From: Labrys sedimenti
Lineage (GTDB): Bacteria > Pseudomonadota > Alphaproteobacteria > Rhizobiales > Labraceae
Length of the DNA stretch: 64,000 nt
Reading direction: 5' to 3'
Assembly (NCBI RefSeq): GCF_034424805.1
Contig: NZ_JAXOUF010000001.1
Span: 310,001 to 374,000 of the forward strand
Shown: piece by piece, positions 27,332-36,260 of the stretch
Layout of the letters: each line of letters opens with the position of its first letter
How positions within the stretch are numbered: the first letter of the stretch is position 1
Notes under the pieces: generated by a model
Database searches by the model: none
What the model was told of the DNA's origin: nothing
The model's input: the letters and a program-made list of their open reading frames with translations, nothing else
Translations under genes and position numbers: made by a program

Positions 27332-28408
27332 ATGACCAAGACCATTGACGCGGCCGGTCGCGGCCGGGCGAAGCGTCGCGCCTGGTGCGCGGGCCTGGCC
27401 CTGTCGCTCGCTGCGCTGCTGGCGGCGGGCAGCGCCCGGGCGGAGGAGCTCAATGTCTATAATTGGGGTGAGTACATCAATCCGGCGGTCCTGAAGAAGT
27501 TCGAGGAGGAGACCAAGATCAAGGTCAATCTCTCGACCTATTCTTCGAACGAGGAGATGCTCGCCAAGATCCAGGGCGGCGCGACGGGCTACGATATCGT
27601 GTTCCCGTCTGTGCACATGCAGGACATCATGGCCAAGCTCGGCCTGCTCGAGAAGACCGATATCGATGCCTATGAGGGCTTCAAGAACATCGACCCCAGC
27701 TTCCTCAGGGCCAAGAGCGATCCGAAGGGCGAATATTGCCTGCCCTATGCCTTCGGCTCCGTCGGCATCCTCTATAACCGCAAGGTGCTGGGCAAGGATG
27801 TCACCGGCTGGAAGGATCTCATCGCCACCGTGAAGGCGAAGGGCCTGAAATTCACCTTGCTCGACGACATGCGCGAAGTGCTCGCGGTCGGACTGATCCT
27901 CAACGGCCACAAGGTCAACTCGACCGATCCGGCCGAATTGCAGCAGGCGGCCGAGACGGTGATCGCCATGAAGCCGCAGGTTGCCGCCTTTACCTACGAC
28001 GCCCGCCCGATGGTGGGGGCGGGCGATGTCGCCGCGGCGCATTTCTTCATCGGCGCGATGATCGATGTGTTCGGCAATCCCAAGGATCTCGGCTTCGTGA
28101 TCCCGGAGGAGGGGGCCACCATGTATCAGGAAGACATCTGCGTCCTCAAATCGGCGCCGAACAAGCAGAATGCCATCAAGTTCCTGCAGTTCTACACTCG
28201 GCCCGAGATCGCGGCGCTGAATGTCTCGCAGCAGACCAACGGCACGCCCAATCTGCCGGCCCGGCAATTGACCCCCGACAACATCAAGAATAGCAAGGAA
28301 ATCAATCCGCCGCAGGAAACCATGCAGAGGCTGCAGATCTTCCAGGATCTCGGCCCGGGCATCCGCCAGCTGGACCGCGTCTGGACCAAGGTCAAGACGG
28401 CCCAGTGA
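27332..28408 (+). CDS. Polyamine-type ABC transporter substrate-binding protein (PotD/PotF-like)
   Basis: 358 residues from the ATG at 27332, preceded by agaggagaa. A signal peptide ends near GSARAEE (37). The mature N-terminus LNVYNWGEYINPAVLKKFEEE is the diagnostic PotD/PotF start; YDIVFPSVHMQDI and LPYAFGSVGILYN form the ligand cleft. It is the periplasmic receptor for the importer encoded on the opposite strand. The ligand is not proven to be a polyamine. Confidence 0.93.
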   Translation: MTKTIDAAGRGRAKRRAWCAGLALSLAALLAAGSARAEELNVYNWGEYINPAVLKKFEEETKIKVNLSTYSSNEEMLAKIQGGATGYDIVFPSVHMQDIMAKLGLLEKTDIDAYEGFKNIDPSFLRAKSDPKGEYCLPYAFGSVGILYNRKVLGKDVTGWKDLIATVKAKGLKFTLLDDMREVLAVGLILNGHKVNSTDPAELQQAAETVIAMKPQVAAFTYDARPMVGAGDVAAAHFFIGAMIDVFGNPKDLGFVIPEEGATMYQEDICVLKSAPNKQNAIKFLQFYTRPEIAALNVSQQTNGTPNLPARQLTPDNIKNSKEINPPQETMQRLQIFQDLGPGIRQLDRVWTKVKTAQ

Positions 28409-28436
28409 GGCCGACGACACGCCCTGGGGAGGTGAT

Positions 28437-29291
28437 GTGGCGCAACGTATCCTCAAGCTCCTGCAAGACGAGGCCTTGCGGCGGTCGAAATCCGACAAGC
28501 TGATCGCCAACTATCTCGAACGGAACATCGCCGATCTTCCGTTCGAGACGGCCAAGTCGATCGCCGAACGTCTCGAACTCTCGCCGATGACGGTGGGGCG
28601 CTATCTTAGGCGCATGGGGTTCGACGGCCTCGACCAGCTCAAGCGCGAATTGCGGCGCGGCAGCTCCAATCCGGCTTGGCAGGTGAAGGGGCCTGTCGAC
28701 CGGCTGCGCGAGGATATTAGCGGCGGCAAGCTGCTGGCCGGCCTGATCCAGCAGCAGATCGACAATCTCGGCATGATCTATGGCCTGACGACCTCGCCCG
28801 AATGGCACCAGACCATCGAGGCCCTGGTCGGCGCCAGCGAGGTCTATGTCGCCGCCTACCAGAATGTGCGGGGCATCGCTCAGTATTTCGCCAGCCAGCT
28901 TTCCTATACGCGTCCGCGCGTGCAGTTCGTGGATGGGTTGAACGGCACCTATGCCGAACTGCTCGATGGTTCGGTGAGCGGCAGGCTGCTCTTCCTGCAT
29001 GATGTCCGTCGCTTCGCCTCCAAGGCACGGCCCCTGGCGATCGAGGCGCGCCGCGCGGGCGTGAAGGTGGTGCTGATCACGGACGAGTTCTGCCCCTGGG
29101 GTGCGGAGGTATCCGACATCTGCCTGGTGGTGCCCGGATCCCACGGCCCGCTCTGGGACGGGGCGGCGACGATCACGGCCGTGCTCGACCTGATGCTGAG
29201 CAATATCATCGTCGTGCTGGGCGAGGAGGTCAGCGAACGCGTCGAGGCGCTGACCCGCCTCCAGGACGTCTTCGGCGATTTCGAGACCTGA
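28437..29291 (+). CDS. MurR/RpiR-family transcriptional regulator
   Basis: 284 residues from a GTG at 28437, preceded by ggggaggt. The N-terminal HTH_6 domain (about 10-80) has LELSPMTVGRYLRRMGFDG as recognition region, and the C-terminal SIS domain (about 110-250: VYVAAYQNVRGIAQYFASQ) would bind a phosphosugar or related ligand. It follows the binding-protein gene by 28 bp and probably controls this transporter and peptidase. Confidence 0.9.
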   Translation: MAQRILKLLQDEALRRSKSDKLIANYLERNIADLPFETAKSIAERLELSPMTVGRYLRRMGFDGLDQLKRELRRGSSNPAWQVKGPVDRLREDISGGKLLAGLIQQQIDNLGMIYGLTTSPEWHQTIEALVGASEVYVAAYQNVRGIAQYFASQLSYTRPRVQFVDGLNGTYAELLDGSVSGRLLFLHDVRRFASKARPLAIEARRAGVKVVLITDEFCPWGAEVSDICLVVPGSHGPLWDGAATITAVLDLMLSNIIVVLGEEVSERVEALTRLQDVFGDFET

Positions 29292-29316
29292 GCCTCGCCG
29301 CAGCGAATGTCCGGGG

Positions 29317-29337
29317 GAGCGGATGTCTCATCCGCTC
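29317..29337. repeat. Palindrome between convergent rpiR-type gene and parE
   Basis: GAGCGGATG-tct-CATCCGCTC, perfect 9-bp arms and a 3-nt loop, in a 141-bp gap between two stop codons. No T-tract follows, but it may end both transcripts. It resembles the element at 21922-21939. Confidence 0.55.
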
Positions 29338-29432
29338 GTGGAAACACTTCGTTTGCAGAGAAAAGGCGGACGGGACGTTCGCGCACCCGGAGAAGTGCTG
29401 CCCCGCCGGGAGCACTCCAGTGCTACTCGGTC

Positions 29433-31532
29433 TCAGATATCCACCAGTTCGCCGGCGAAGGCGGCCTGTTCCTGGATGAAGGCAAAACGGGCTTCGGGCT
29501 TGTTGCCCATCAGCCGTTCGACGGAAATCGAGGTCTCCGCGCGTTCCTCGTCGATCACCGTGACCTTGAGAAGCGTGCGCTTCTTGGGGTCCATGGTGGT
29601 TTCCTTCAACTGCGCCGGCATCATCTCGCCCAAGCCCTTGAAGCGGCCGATCTCGATCTTCTGATTGGGCTTGAAGGCCGATTTCACCAATTCATCCTTG
29701 TGGGCATCGTCACGCGCATAGAGCGATTTGGTGCCTTGGGTCAGGCGATAGAGGGGCGGGGCGGCGAGATAGAGGTGGCCCCGCTCGATCAGGCGCGGCA
29801 TCTGGCGCCAGAAGAAGGTGATCAGCAGCGAGGCGATATGGGCGCCGTCGACGTCGGCGTCCGTCATGATGATGATCTTCTCGTAGCGCAGATCATCATC
29901 GCGGTACTGGGTGCCCATGCCGCAGCCGAGCGCCTGTCCCAGGTCCTGCAGTTGCTGGTTCTGGGCGAGCTTGTCCTTGCCGGCATTGGCGACGTTGAGG
30001 ATCTTGCCGCGCAAAGGCAGCACCGCCTGGTTGGAACGGTCGCGCGCCTGCTTGGCTGAGCCGCCGGCGGAATCGCCTTCGACGATAAACAATTCAGAGC
30101 CTTGCGCGGCGTTGTTCGAGCAATCCGCGAGCTTTCCGGGTAGGCGCAGCTTGCGCGTGGCGGTCTTGCGGGCCACGTCTTTCTCGGCCCGGCGGCGCAG
30201 GCGCTCCTCGGCACGTTCCACCACGAAATCGAGCAGCTTGGCGGCCTGGGAGGGCATGGAGGCCAGCCAATGGTCGAAGGCATCCTTCAGGGCCTGCTCG
30301 ACGATGCGGCTGGCTTCCGTGGTCACCAGCTTGGCCTTGGTCTGGGACGAGAATTCGGGTTCGCGGATGAACACCGAGAGCATGGCCGCCGTGCAGGCCA
30401 TCACGTCTTCGGTGGTGAGCTGGTTGGCGCGCTTGATGCCGATACGCTCGGCGTGGTCCTTCAGGCCGCGCAGCAGGGCGATGCGCAGGCCCGCCTCATG
30501 GGTGCCGCCTTCGCGGGTGGGCACCGTGTTGCAATAGGAGGAGACATAGCCCTCGTCCTCGGCGAACCAGCCGATGGCCCATTCCACCGAACCATGTCCC
30601 TCCGGCTTGGGTACGCGGCCGGAGAACATCTGCTCGGTGACGAGTTCGAGGCCCTCGCTGGCCGAGCGCAGATAGTCCTCCAGGCCGCGCGGGAACTTGA
30701 AGCTCTCCTCGGCCGGCACGTCGCTATGGCCGACCAGCAGTTCGGCTGCGCATTTCCAGCGGATCTCGACGCCGCGGAAAAGATAGGCTTTCGAGCGCGC
30801 CATCTTGAACAGGCGCTTGGGATCGAAGGCGATACCGTGCTTGAAGATCTCGATGTCCGGCTTGAAGCGCACCCGGGTGCCGCGGCGGTTGGGGGCGGCA
30901 CCGATATGCTCGACGGGGCCGAGCGGCACGCCGCGGGCAAAACGCTGGCGGTGGAGTTCGCGCCCGCGCGCCACTTCCACCTCCATGAGTTCCGACAGGG
31001 CGGTCACCGCGGTGACGCCGATGCCGTGGAGACCGCCGGAGGTCTGGTAGGCGTCGGAGTTGAACTTGCCGCCTGAATGCGGCCTGGTCATCACGACCTG
31101 GAGGGTCGACTCGTCCGGAAATTGGGGATGGGGCTCGACCGGGATGCCGCGCCCATTGTCGGTGATCGAGACGAAGCCGTCGGCGGTGAGCTCGACATCG
31201 ATGAAGGTGGCATGGCCGGCCACCGCCTCGTCCATCGAATTGTCGATCACTTCGGCGAACAAATGGTGCAGGCCGTCGCCTTCCGGCCCGGTCGAGCCGA
31301 TATACATGCCGGGACGCATGCGAATGGCTTCGATGCCCTCGAGCACGCGGATGGAGGAGGCGCCATAGCCATCTTCGCCGCCTTTCGCCGCGGCGGGCTT
31401 AGGAGCAAGTCCAGCCTTCAAGGCGGCGGCAATCGACTGGGTCGATGGTCGCTTCGCATTATCGGCCTTGTCGGCGCTCGTCTTTGATTGGGCGGGCTTG
31501 TCGCTCCCGAACAGATCGGAGGTATCACTCAT
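29433..31532 (-). CDS. parE: DNA topoisomerase IV subunit B
   Basis: 699 residues from the ATG at 31532; the frame stays open beyond it through a poly-G translation and is not coding there. GHKL ATPase domain: VIDNSMDEAVAGH, DNGRGIP and GGLHGIGVTAV. TOPRIM domain: EGDSAGGSAKQARD and TDADVDGAHI. An Ala/Lys-rich leader of ~55 residues precedes the ATPase domain. ParE with ParC (not present here) decatenates daughter chromosomes. ParE rather than GyrB is supported by the length and by SGGLHGIGVTAVTALSELME, but GyrB cannot be fully excluded by eye. Confidence 0.92.
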   Translation of the reverse strand: MSDTSDLFGSDKPAQSKTSADKADNAKRPSTQSIAAALKAGLAPKPAAAKGGEDGYGASSIRVLEGIEAIRMRPGMYIGSTGPEGDGLHHLFAEVIDNSMDEAVAGHATFIDVELTADGFVSITDNGRGIPVEPHPQFPDESTLQVVMTRPHSGGKFNSDAYQTSGGLHGIGVTAVTALSELMEVEVARGRELHRQRFARGVPLGPVEHIGAAPNRRGTRVRFKPDIEIFKHGIAFDPKRLFKMARSKAYLFRGVEIRWKCAAELLVGHSDVPAEESFKFPRGLEDYLRSASEGLELVTEQMFSGRVPKPEGHGSVEWAIGWFAEDEGYVSSYCNTVPTREGGTHEAGLRIALLRGLKDHAERIGIKRANQLTTEDVMACTAAMLSVFIREPEFSSQTKAKLVTTEASRIVEQALKDAFDHWLASMPSQAAKLLDFVVERAEERLRRRAEKDVARKTATRKLRLPGKLADCSNNAAQGSELFIVEGDSAGGSAKQARDRSNQAVLPLRGKILNVANAGKDKLAQNQQLQDLGQALGCGMGTQYRDDDLRYEKIIIMTDADVDGAHIASLLITFFWRQMPRLIERGHLYLAAPPLYRLTQGTKSLYARDDAHKDELVKSAFKPNQKIEIGRFKGLGEMMPAQLKETTMDPKKRTLLKVTVIDEERAETSISVERLMGNKPEARFAFIQEQAAFAGELVDI

Positions 31533-31565
31533 GCAGTCGGTATCTCGCACAATGCGTTTCGCTGA

Positions 31566-31612
31566 GCGGGTTATCCTTGATCGAATCGCGGGTTCGATCA
31601 GGGATAACCCGC
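31566..31612. repeat. 20-bp inverted repeat in the parE leader
   Basis: Arms 31566-31585 and 31593-31612 (built on GCGGGTTATCC / GGATAACCCGC) pair with one mismatch around a 7-nt loop. It starts 34 bp upstream of the parE start codon, so it would be transcribed in the parE mRNA leader. Confidence 0.75.
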
Positions 31613-31628
31613 AAGATTTCGGACATTT

Positions 31629-31712
<84 letters not shown>

Positions 31713-31909
31713 TTGGCGATTCGCAGTTCGGCTCATTATGGCATGTTCGTATCGCAGCCGCGAACGGATCGTAAACGGTGTTGTTGATGAATGTGGAATG
31801 GCACGTTTTTTGGGCCTAATTCCGTCATGATTGACAGGCTCTTTGAGCATTGTGGCATCAGGGCGTGCCACTTATGGTAATGCCGATTTTTGAAACGGAA
31901 ATTTGCTTC

Positions 31910-32812
31910 ATGCGGATGACACTTCCGGTCCATCCAAGGATCGTGCTTCTTCCGGCCGTGCTCTTCCTGGCTGTGCCGGGGATGGCCTCGGCACAGGACA
32001 GCGTAGCGCCCCAGAAGGTGGCGGCGAGCGCTGCGATCCCCGCGGCGGCGACCGTTCCCTTCGTCGCGCACCGGGCCGTTTACGATCTCAATCTCGACCA
32101 CCGCAAGGACCAGTCGAGCGTCGACAGCATGCGCGGGCGCATCGTGTATGATTTCTCGGGCAATGCCTGCAGCGGCTACGCGCTCAATTTTCGGCAGGTC
32201 ACCGAAATCGGCTTGAGCGGCGGCGGCGTCAACACCTCAGATCTGCGCTCCACCACATTCGAGGACGAGAAGGGGCGCAATTTCCGCTTCAATTCGCAGA
32301 ATTTCACCAACCAGAAGCTGGATGGCAGCGTCGATGGCCAAGCCAGCCGGGCCGAGAGCGGGGCGGTCGGTGTCGCGCTGAAGAAGCCCAAATCCACCAA
32401 ATTCGATCTATCCGAACGGGTTCTCTTCCCGACCGGCCAGATGAAGGCGATCGTCATGGCGGCGCGAGCCGGCGAGCACGTGTTCGAGAGCCAGGTCTAT
32501 GACGGATCGGATGGCGGCCAGAAGATCTACAACACGCTCGCGGTGATCGGTGCCAAGATCGGCCCCGACAAGCCGCGCGAAGGCGTCGAGGCCAAGGCCA
32601 AGCAACTCGACGGCGTCGATCGCTGGCCGGTGACGATCTCCTATTTCGACCCGACCAAGAAGGCCGTCGGCGAGGAGACACCCGTCTACACCATGTCCTT
32701 CGAACTCTATGCCGATGGCATTTCAGGTAGCCTGACCCTGGATTATGGTGATTTTCGCCTGAAGGGAACGATGGTGTCGCTCGATTTCCTGCCGCAGACG
32801 GAATGCAAGTGA
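31910..32812 (+). CDS. eipB: Cell-envelope integrity protein EipB (DUF1849)
   Basis: 300 residues from the ATG at 31910 (MRMT); a second ATG is six bases on. The signal peptide ends near GMASAQ (26). The mature part shows FVAHRAVYDLNLD, SMRGRIVYDFSGNACSGYAL and the C-terminal SYFD...YTMSFELYADG, matching DUF1849/EipB of Brucella. There it is a periplasmic beta-spiral protein needed for envelope integrity. Two Cys (in GNACSGY and at TECK, near the end) are positioned for the disulfide reported in the family. Confidence 0.85.
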   Translation: MRMTLPVHPRIVLLPAVLFLAVPGMASAQDSVAPQKVAASAAIPAAATVPFVAHRAVYDLNLDHRKDQSSVDSMRGRIVYDFSGNACSGYALNFRQVTEIGLSGGGVNTSDLRSTTFEDEKGRNFRFNSQNFTNQKLDGSVDGQASRAESGAVGVALKKPKSTKFDLSERVLFPTGQMKAIVMAARAGEHVFESQVYDGSDGGQKIYNTLAVIGAKIGPDKPREGVEAKAKQLDGVDRWPVTISYFDPTKKAVGEETPVYTMSFELYADGISGSLTLDYGDFRLKGTMVSLDFLPQTECK

Positions 32813-32915
32813 GCGACATGATGCGGTGGGCCGGTCTTCGGGCCGGCACGGACGGCGCCAGCCGTGCCAAGCTTGCGTCTTCGCTCGATGGTGCTGCACA
32901 GACCGGCACTGCGTC

Positions 32916-33728
32916 ATGAGAAACGCCATTCGTCAATGGTCGCATACGCACAATTGGCGCGCGCTCGGCCAGCGGCTGCGGGCGCCGGCGCGCGTGCCGG
33001 CACGGCCGCTGTTCGGACGGGTGGCGACGCCCGCCGCCATCGCCTTTGGCGGCGTACTGGTCATCGCCCTGATGGTGCTCGCCGATCCGGCTTCCTTGCA
33101 CATCTTGCCCGAATGGCCTCGCCTTGTGGTGCGGCTGGCACGTTTCGTTACCTATCTCGGTGATTCCGGCCTTTATCTCATTCCGCTCGGCGTGGCGCTT
33201 GTCCTGCTCGCCGTTGTCGATCTGGAGTTGCCGCCGCGGCTCGATGCCGCCCTGCGCCAGCTCTGGCTGCAGCTTGCCTTCGCCTTTGTCGCCATCGCCG
33301 GAACCGGGCTCGCCGTGAATGTCGTCAAGCGCGCGATCGGCCGCGTCAGGCCCCTGCATGTCGAGGCAGGCTCGAGCTGGAGTTTCGAGCCCTTTTCCTG
33401 GCGCGCCGCCAATGCCAGCTTCCCCTCCGGCCATGCCACCACGGCCTGGACGGTGGCTGCGGTAATCATCCTCCTCTGTGGGGCGCGCTGGCGCCCCTGG
33501 CTGTTCGCGCTGGGCGGGCTGGTCTGTCTCAGCCGCGTGATCCTCGGTGCCCATTATCCCGCCGATGTGGTTGCCGGCGCCCTGTTCGGCTGGTTCGCCA
33601 CCTTCTGGTTCGCCGACTTTCTGGGCCGTCGCGGTCTTGTTTTCCGGCAAAACCACGACGGTGCTCTTGCGTTGCGGGGGCAAGACGCGGCAAAGACGCT
33701 GATCGAGGCGTGGCGAGCGCGCCGCTGA
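32916..33728 (+). CDS. PAP2-family membrane phosphatase
   Basis: 270 residues from the ATG at 32916, with about six membrane segments. The three-part PAP2 signature is complete: KRAIGRVRP, then PSGH (in NASFPSGHATT), then SRVILGAHYPADV. Such enzymes dephosphorylate lipid phosphates (undecaprenyl-PP, phosphatidylglycerophosphate, lipid A 1- or 4'-phosphate). The following GT2 and LpxB-N-like genes suggest a lipid or lipid A modification role (inference). Confidence 0.88.
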   Translation: MRNAIRQWSHTHNWRALGQRLRAPARVPARPLFGRVATPAAIAFGGVLVIALMVLADPASLHILPEWPRLVVRLARFVTYLGDSGLYLIPLGVALVLLAVVDLELPPRLDAALRQLWLQLAFAFVAIAGTGLAVNVVKRAIGRVRPLHVEAGSSWSFEPFSWRAANASFPSGHATTAWTVAAVIILLCGARWRPWLFALGGLVCLSRVILGAHYPADVVAGALFGWFATFWFADFLGRRGLVFRQNHDGALALRGQDAAKTLIEAWRARR

Positions 33729-33741
33729 GGTTCGACTCTTC

Positions 33742-34491
33742 ATGTCATCACAAGACAATGCGCCTGAGATCAGCGTCATCGTTCCGGTCCGCAACGAGGC
33801 CGGCAATGTCGAGCCGCTGATCCGGGAGATCGCCGCGGCCCTGGCCGGGCGCCGTTTCGAGATCGTCTATGTCGACGATGGTTCGAGCGATGCGACTCCG
33901 ACAGAACTGGCCAGGTTGAAGGGCGAACTGCCCTACCTGCGCAGCCTGCGCCACGAGGCATCCTGCGGCCAGTCCTGCGCCGTGCGCACGGGCATTCGCC
34001 ATGCCCGCGGCCGCCTGATGGTCACCATCGATGGCGACGGCCAGAACAACCCGGCCTATATTCCCGCCCTGGTCGACGCCCTGATCGCTGGCGGCGCCGC
34101 GACCGGCATGGTTGCGGGGCAACGGCTCGGGCGCAAGGACACCGGCTTCAAGCGCTGGCAGTCGCGTACCGCCAACAAGGTGCGGGCCTCTGTTCTCAAG
34201 GACGGCACGCGCGACACCGGCTGCGGCCTCAAGGCCATCCGCCGCGACGTCTATCTGGCCCTGCCTTATTTCGATGCGCTGCATCGCTTCATGCCGGCCC
34301 TGGTCAAGCGCGAGGGCTTCGAGGTCGGCCATGTCGACGTGGTCGACCGGCCCCGGCTGACCGGCGTTTCCAATTACGGTTTCTTCGACAGGCTCTGGGT
34401 CGGCATCCTCGATCTCGTCGGCGTGTGGTGGCTCATCCGCCGGCGCAAGCGCGTGCCCGATGTCAGCGGAGGGGGACAGAATGCTGATTGA
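33742..34491 (+). CDS. Family 2 glycosyltransferase (dolichol/undecaprenyl-phosphate sugar synthase-like)
   Basis: 249 residues. The GT-A core shows ISVIVPVRNEAGNVEPLI, VDDGSSDAT and DGDGQNNP (the metal-binding DxD-like site), typical of DPM1/GtrB/ArnC enzymes that put a sugar on a polyprenyl phosphate. Unlike GtrB/ArnC there are no C-terminal TMs beyond a hydrophobic stretch near 205-230. It starts 13 bp after the phosphatase gene and overlaps the next gene. Confidence 0.88.
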   Translation: MSSQDNAPEISVIVPVRNEAGNVEPLIREIAAALAGRRFEIVYVDDGSSDATPTELARLKGELPYLRSLRHEASCGQSCAVRTGIRHARGRLMVTIDGDGQNNPAYIPALVDALIAGGAATGMVAGQRLGRKDTGFKRWQSRTANKVRASVLKDGTRDTGCGLKAIRRDVYLALPYFDALHRFMPALVKREGFEVGHVDVVDRPRLTGVSNYGFFDRLWVGILDLVGVWWLIRRRKRVPDVSGGGQNAD

Positions 34492-34828
34492 GTTGTCGAA
34501 CGCCCTCGGCGGCTATCTCCACAATGTCTTCTACACCAATTTCGACTTCTGGCTGATCCTCGGCCTGTTCGCGCAGGCCCTGTTCACTGCCCGCTTCGTC
34601 ATCCAGTGGTGGGTGAGCGAGCGGGCGGGCAAGAGCGTCATCCCCTTCAGTTTCTGGATCCTGTCGATCGGCGGCGGCGGCCTGCTCTTCCTCTATGCCT
34701 TGGTCAGGGCCGACCTCGTCTATATCATCGGCCAGGGCTCGGGCCTGGCGATCTATATCCGCAACGTCTCGCTGGTGCTGAAGGAAAAGCGCGAGGCAAG
34801 GGAGCAGGGGCAAGGCGCCTCGAGCTAG
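34481..34828 (+). CDS. Lipid-A-disaccharide synthase N-terminal-like membrane protein (LAB_N)
   Basis: 115 residues from the ATG at 34481, after gaggggga, overlapping the glycosyltransferase gene by 11 bp. Three TMs, with FTARFVIQWWVSERAGKSVIP, the hallmark of the LAB_N (PF07578) domain found at the N-terminus of some LpxB proteins but here free-standing. LAB_N genes commonly follow GT2 glycosyltransferases in lipid-modification clusters. A GT39/ArnT-like transferase that would complete such a pathway is not adjacent. Confidence 0.85.
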   Translation: MLIELSNALGGYLHNVFYTNFDFWLILGLFAQALFTARFVIQWWVSERAGKSVIPFSFWILSIGGGGLLFLYALVRADLVYIIGQGSGLAIYIRNVSLVLKEKREAREQGQGASS

Positions 34829-34929
34829 GACGGCGGCTGTATCGGTGCCAGGACGTTATCGTCGCAGCAAAAGGCGCGGCAGTGCCGCAGTGCAATTCAC
34901 TGGAGCGTCTATGTGGTTGCTCGGCCTTA

Positions 34930-35018
34930 GTCATGGCCGGGCTTGACCTGGCAATCTGGTGCGAAAGCCAGCATTCCGCGTGCGGCTTCTGGATAGCCGG
35001 GCTTGGCCCGGCTATGAT
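34930..35018. repeat. Dispersed palindromic repeat pair
   Basis: Two related palindromes flank a spacer: 34930-34956 (tcatggccgggcttgacctg, imperfect) and 34993-35015, ATAGCCGGGC-TTG-GCCCGGCTAT with perfect 10-bp arms. GGCCGGGCTTGACCCGGCC-type palindromes are widespread between genes in Bradyrhizobium-like genomes. It lies between two convergent stop codons. Confidence 0.7.
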
Positions 35019-35069
35019 AATTCGGAGCGTTTCCTTCTTGAATGAACCGCAATGCAGCGGAGCTGCGTC

Positions 35070-36260
35070 CTATCCCCTTGCGGCCCTGAACCGCGCCAGG
35101 CCCGCGTCGAGATCGGCGATCAGGTCGGCGACATCTTCCAGGCCGATATGAAGGCGCACGCAGGGGCCACCCGGATCCCAGCTGGTGGCGCTGCGATAGG
35201 TCTTGCAGTCGAAGGGGATGGCAAGGCTCTCGTAACCGCCCCAGGAATAGCCGAGCCCGAAGAATTTGAGATCGTCCAGGAAGGCACCGATGGCCTCCAG
35301 CGGTGCCGGCTGCAGCACGATGGAGAACAGGCCGGATGAGCCCTTGAAATCGCGCTTCCAGATGGCGTGGCCCGGATCGCCCTCCAGCGCAGGATGCAGC
35401 ACGCGCTGCACCTCGGGGCGCTTGGCCAGCCATTTCGCTATCCGTAGCGCGCTTTCCTGATGCTGGCGCAGGCGCACGCCCATGGTGCGCAGCCCCCGCA
35501 TCGCCAGATAGATGTCGTCGGGCGCGACGCATTGACCTGAATCGCCGTGGAAGCCCTTCAGCGCCGGCCAAGCCTTGCGCGAGGCCGAGACCACGCCGAA
35601 CATCGCATCGGAATGGCCAACGATATATTTGGTGCCGGCCTGGATCGAAAGGTCGACGCCATGCCCGAAGGCGTCGAAGAACAGGGGGGTGGCCCAGGTA
35701 TTGTCGAGCAGTACGGTGGCACCGTGCCGGTGCGCGACCTCGGCGATCGCAGGCACGTCCTGCATCTCGAAGCTCTGCGATCCCGGGGCTTCCAGATAAA
35801 CCGCCTTCGTATTCGGGCGGAGGAGCATTTCGATGCCGGCGCCGATCAGCGGATCATAATAGGTCGTCTCGATGCCGAAACGGCCGAGCACCTTGTCGCA
35901 GAGCTGCCGGGTGGGCTGATAGGTGGAATCGACCATCAGCAAATGGTCACCGGCCGAGAGGCAGGAGAGCAGGGCAGTCGACACGGCCGATAGGCCCGAG
36001 GGACACAGCACCACGCCGGCGCTGCCGTCGAGCGTCTTCAGCGCCTCTTCCAGGGCGTCGCTGGTCGGATTGCCGCGGCGACCATAGCTGTAGCGCGGCG
36101 TGTGGTCGATGAGATCCTTCGTCGTCGGGGCGAGAACGGTGGAGCCGTGATAGACGGGCGGATTGACGAAGCCGTGATATTCGGATGGTTCGCGCCCGCC
36201 GATAACCAGACGCGTATTTTCACCGAAAGTCGCGATCTCGTCCTTGCTGATCTTCTTCAT
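35070..36260 (-). CDS. metC: Cystathionine beta-lyase (trans-sulfuration PLP enzyme)
   Basis: 396 residues, full length for the Cys/Met metabolism PLP family. The PLP lysine is in QAGTKYIVGHSD, the substrate/PLP site is YSYGRRGNPT, and LLDNTWATP and LCPSGLSAVSTAL are conserved. The LKFFGLGYSWGGYESL segment is typical of bacterial MetC, which splits cystathionine to homocysteine, pyruvate and ammonia. Distinguishing it from other gamma-family members is by resemblance only. Monocistronic. Confidence 0.9.
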   Translation of the reverse strand: MKKISKDEIATFGENTRLVIGGREPSEYHGFVNPPVYHGSTVLAPTTKDLIDHTPRYSYGRRGNPTSDALEEALKTLDGSAGVVLCPSGLSAVSTALLSCLSAGDHLLMVDSTYQPTRQLCDKVLGRFGIETTYYDPLIGAGIEMLLRPNTKAVYLEAPGSQSFEMQDVPAIAEVAHRHGATVLLDNTWATPLFFDAFGHGVDLSIQAGTKYIVGHSDAMFGVVSASRKAWPALKGFHGDSGQCVAPDDIYLAMRGLRTMGVRLRQHQESALRIAKWLAKRPEVQRVLHPALEGDPGHAIWKRDFKGSSGLFSIVLQPAPLEAIGAFLDDLKFFGLGYSWGGYESLAIPFDCKTYRSATSWDPGGPCVRLHIGLEDVADLIADLDAGLARFRAARG

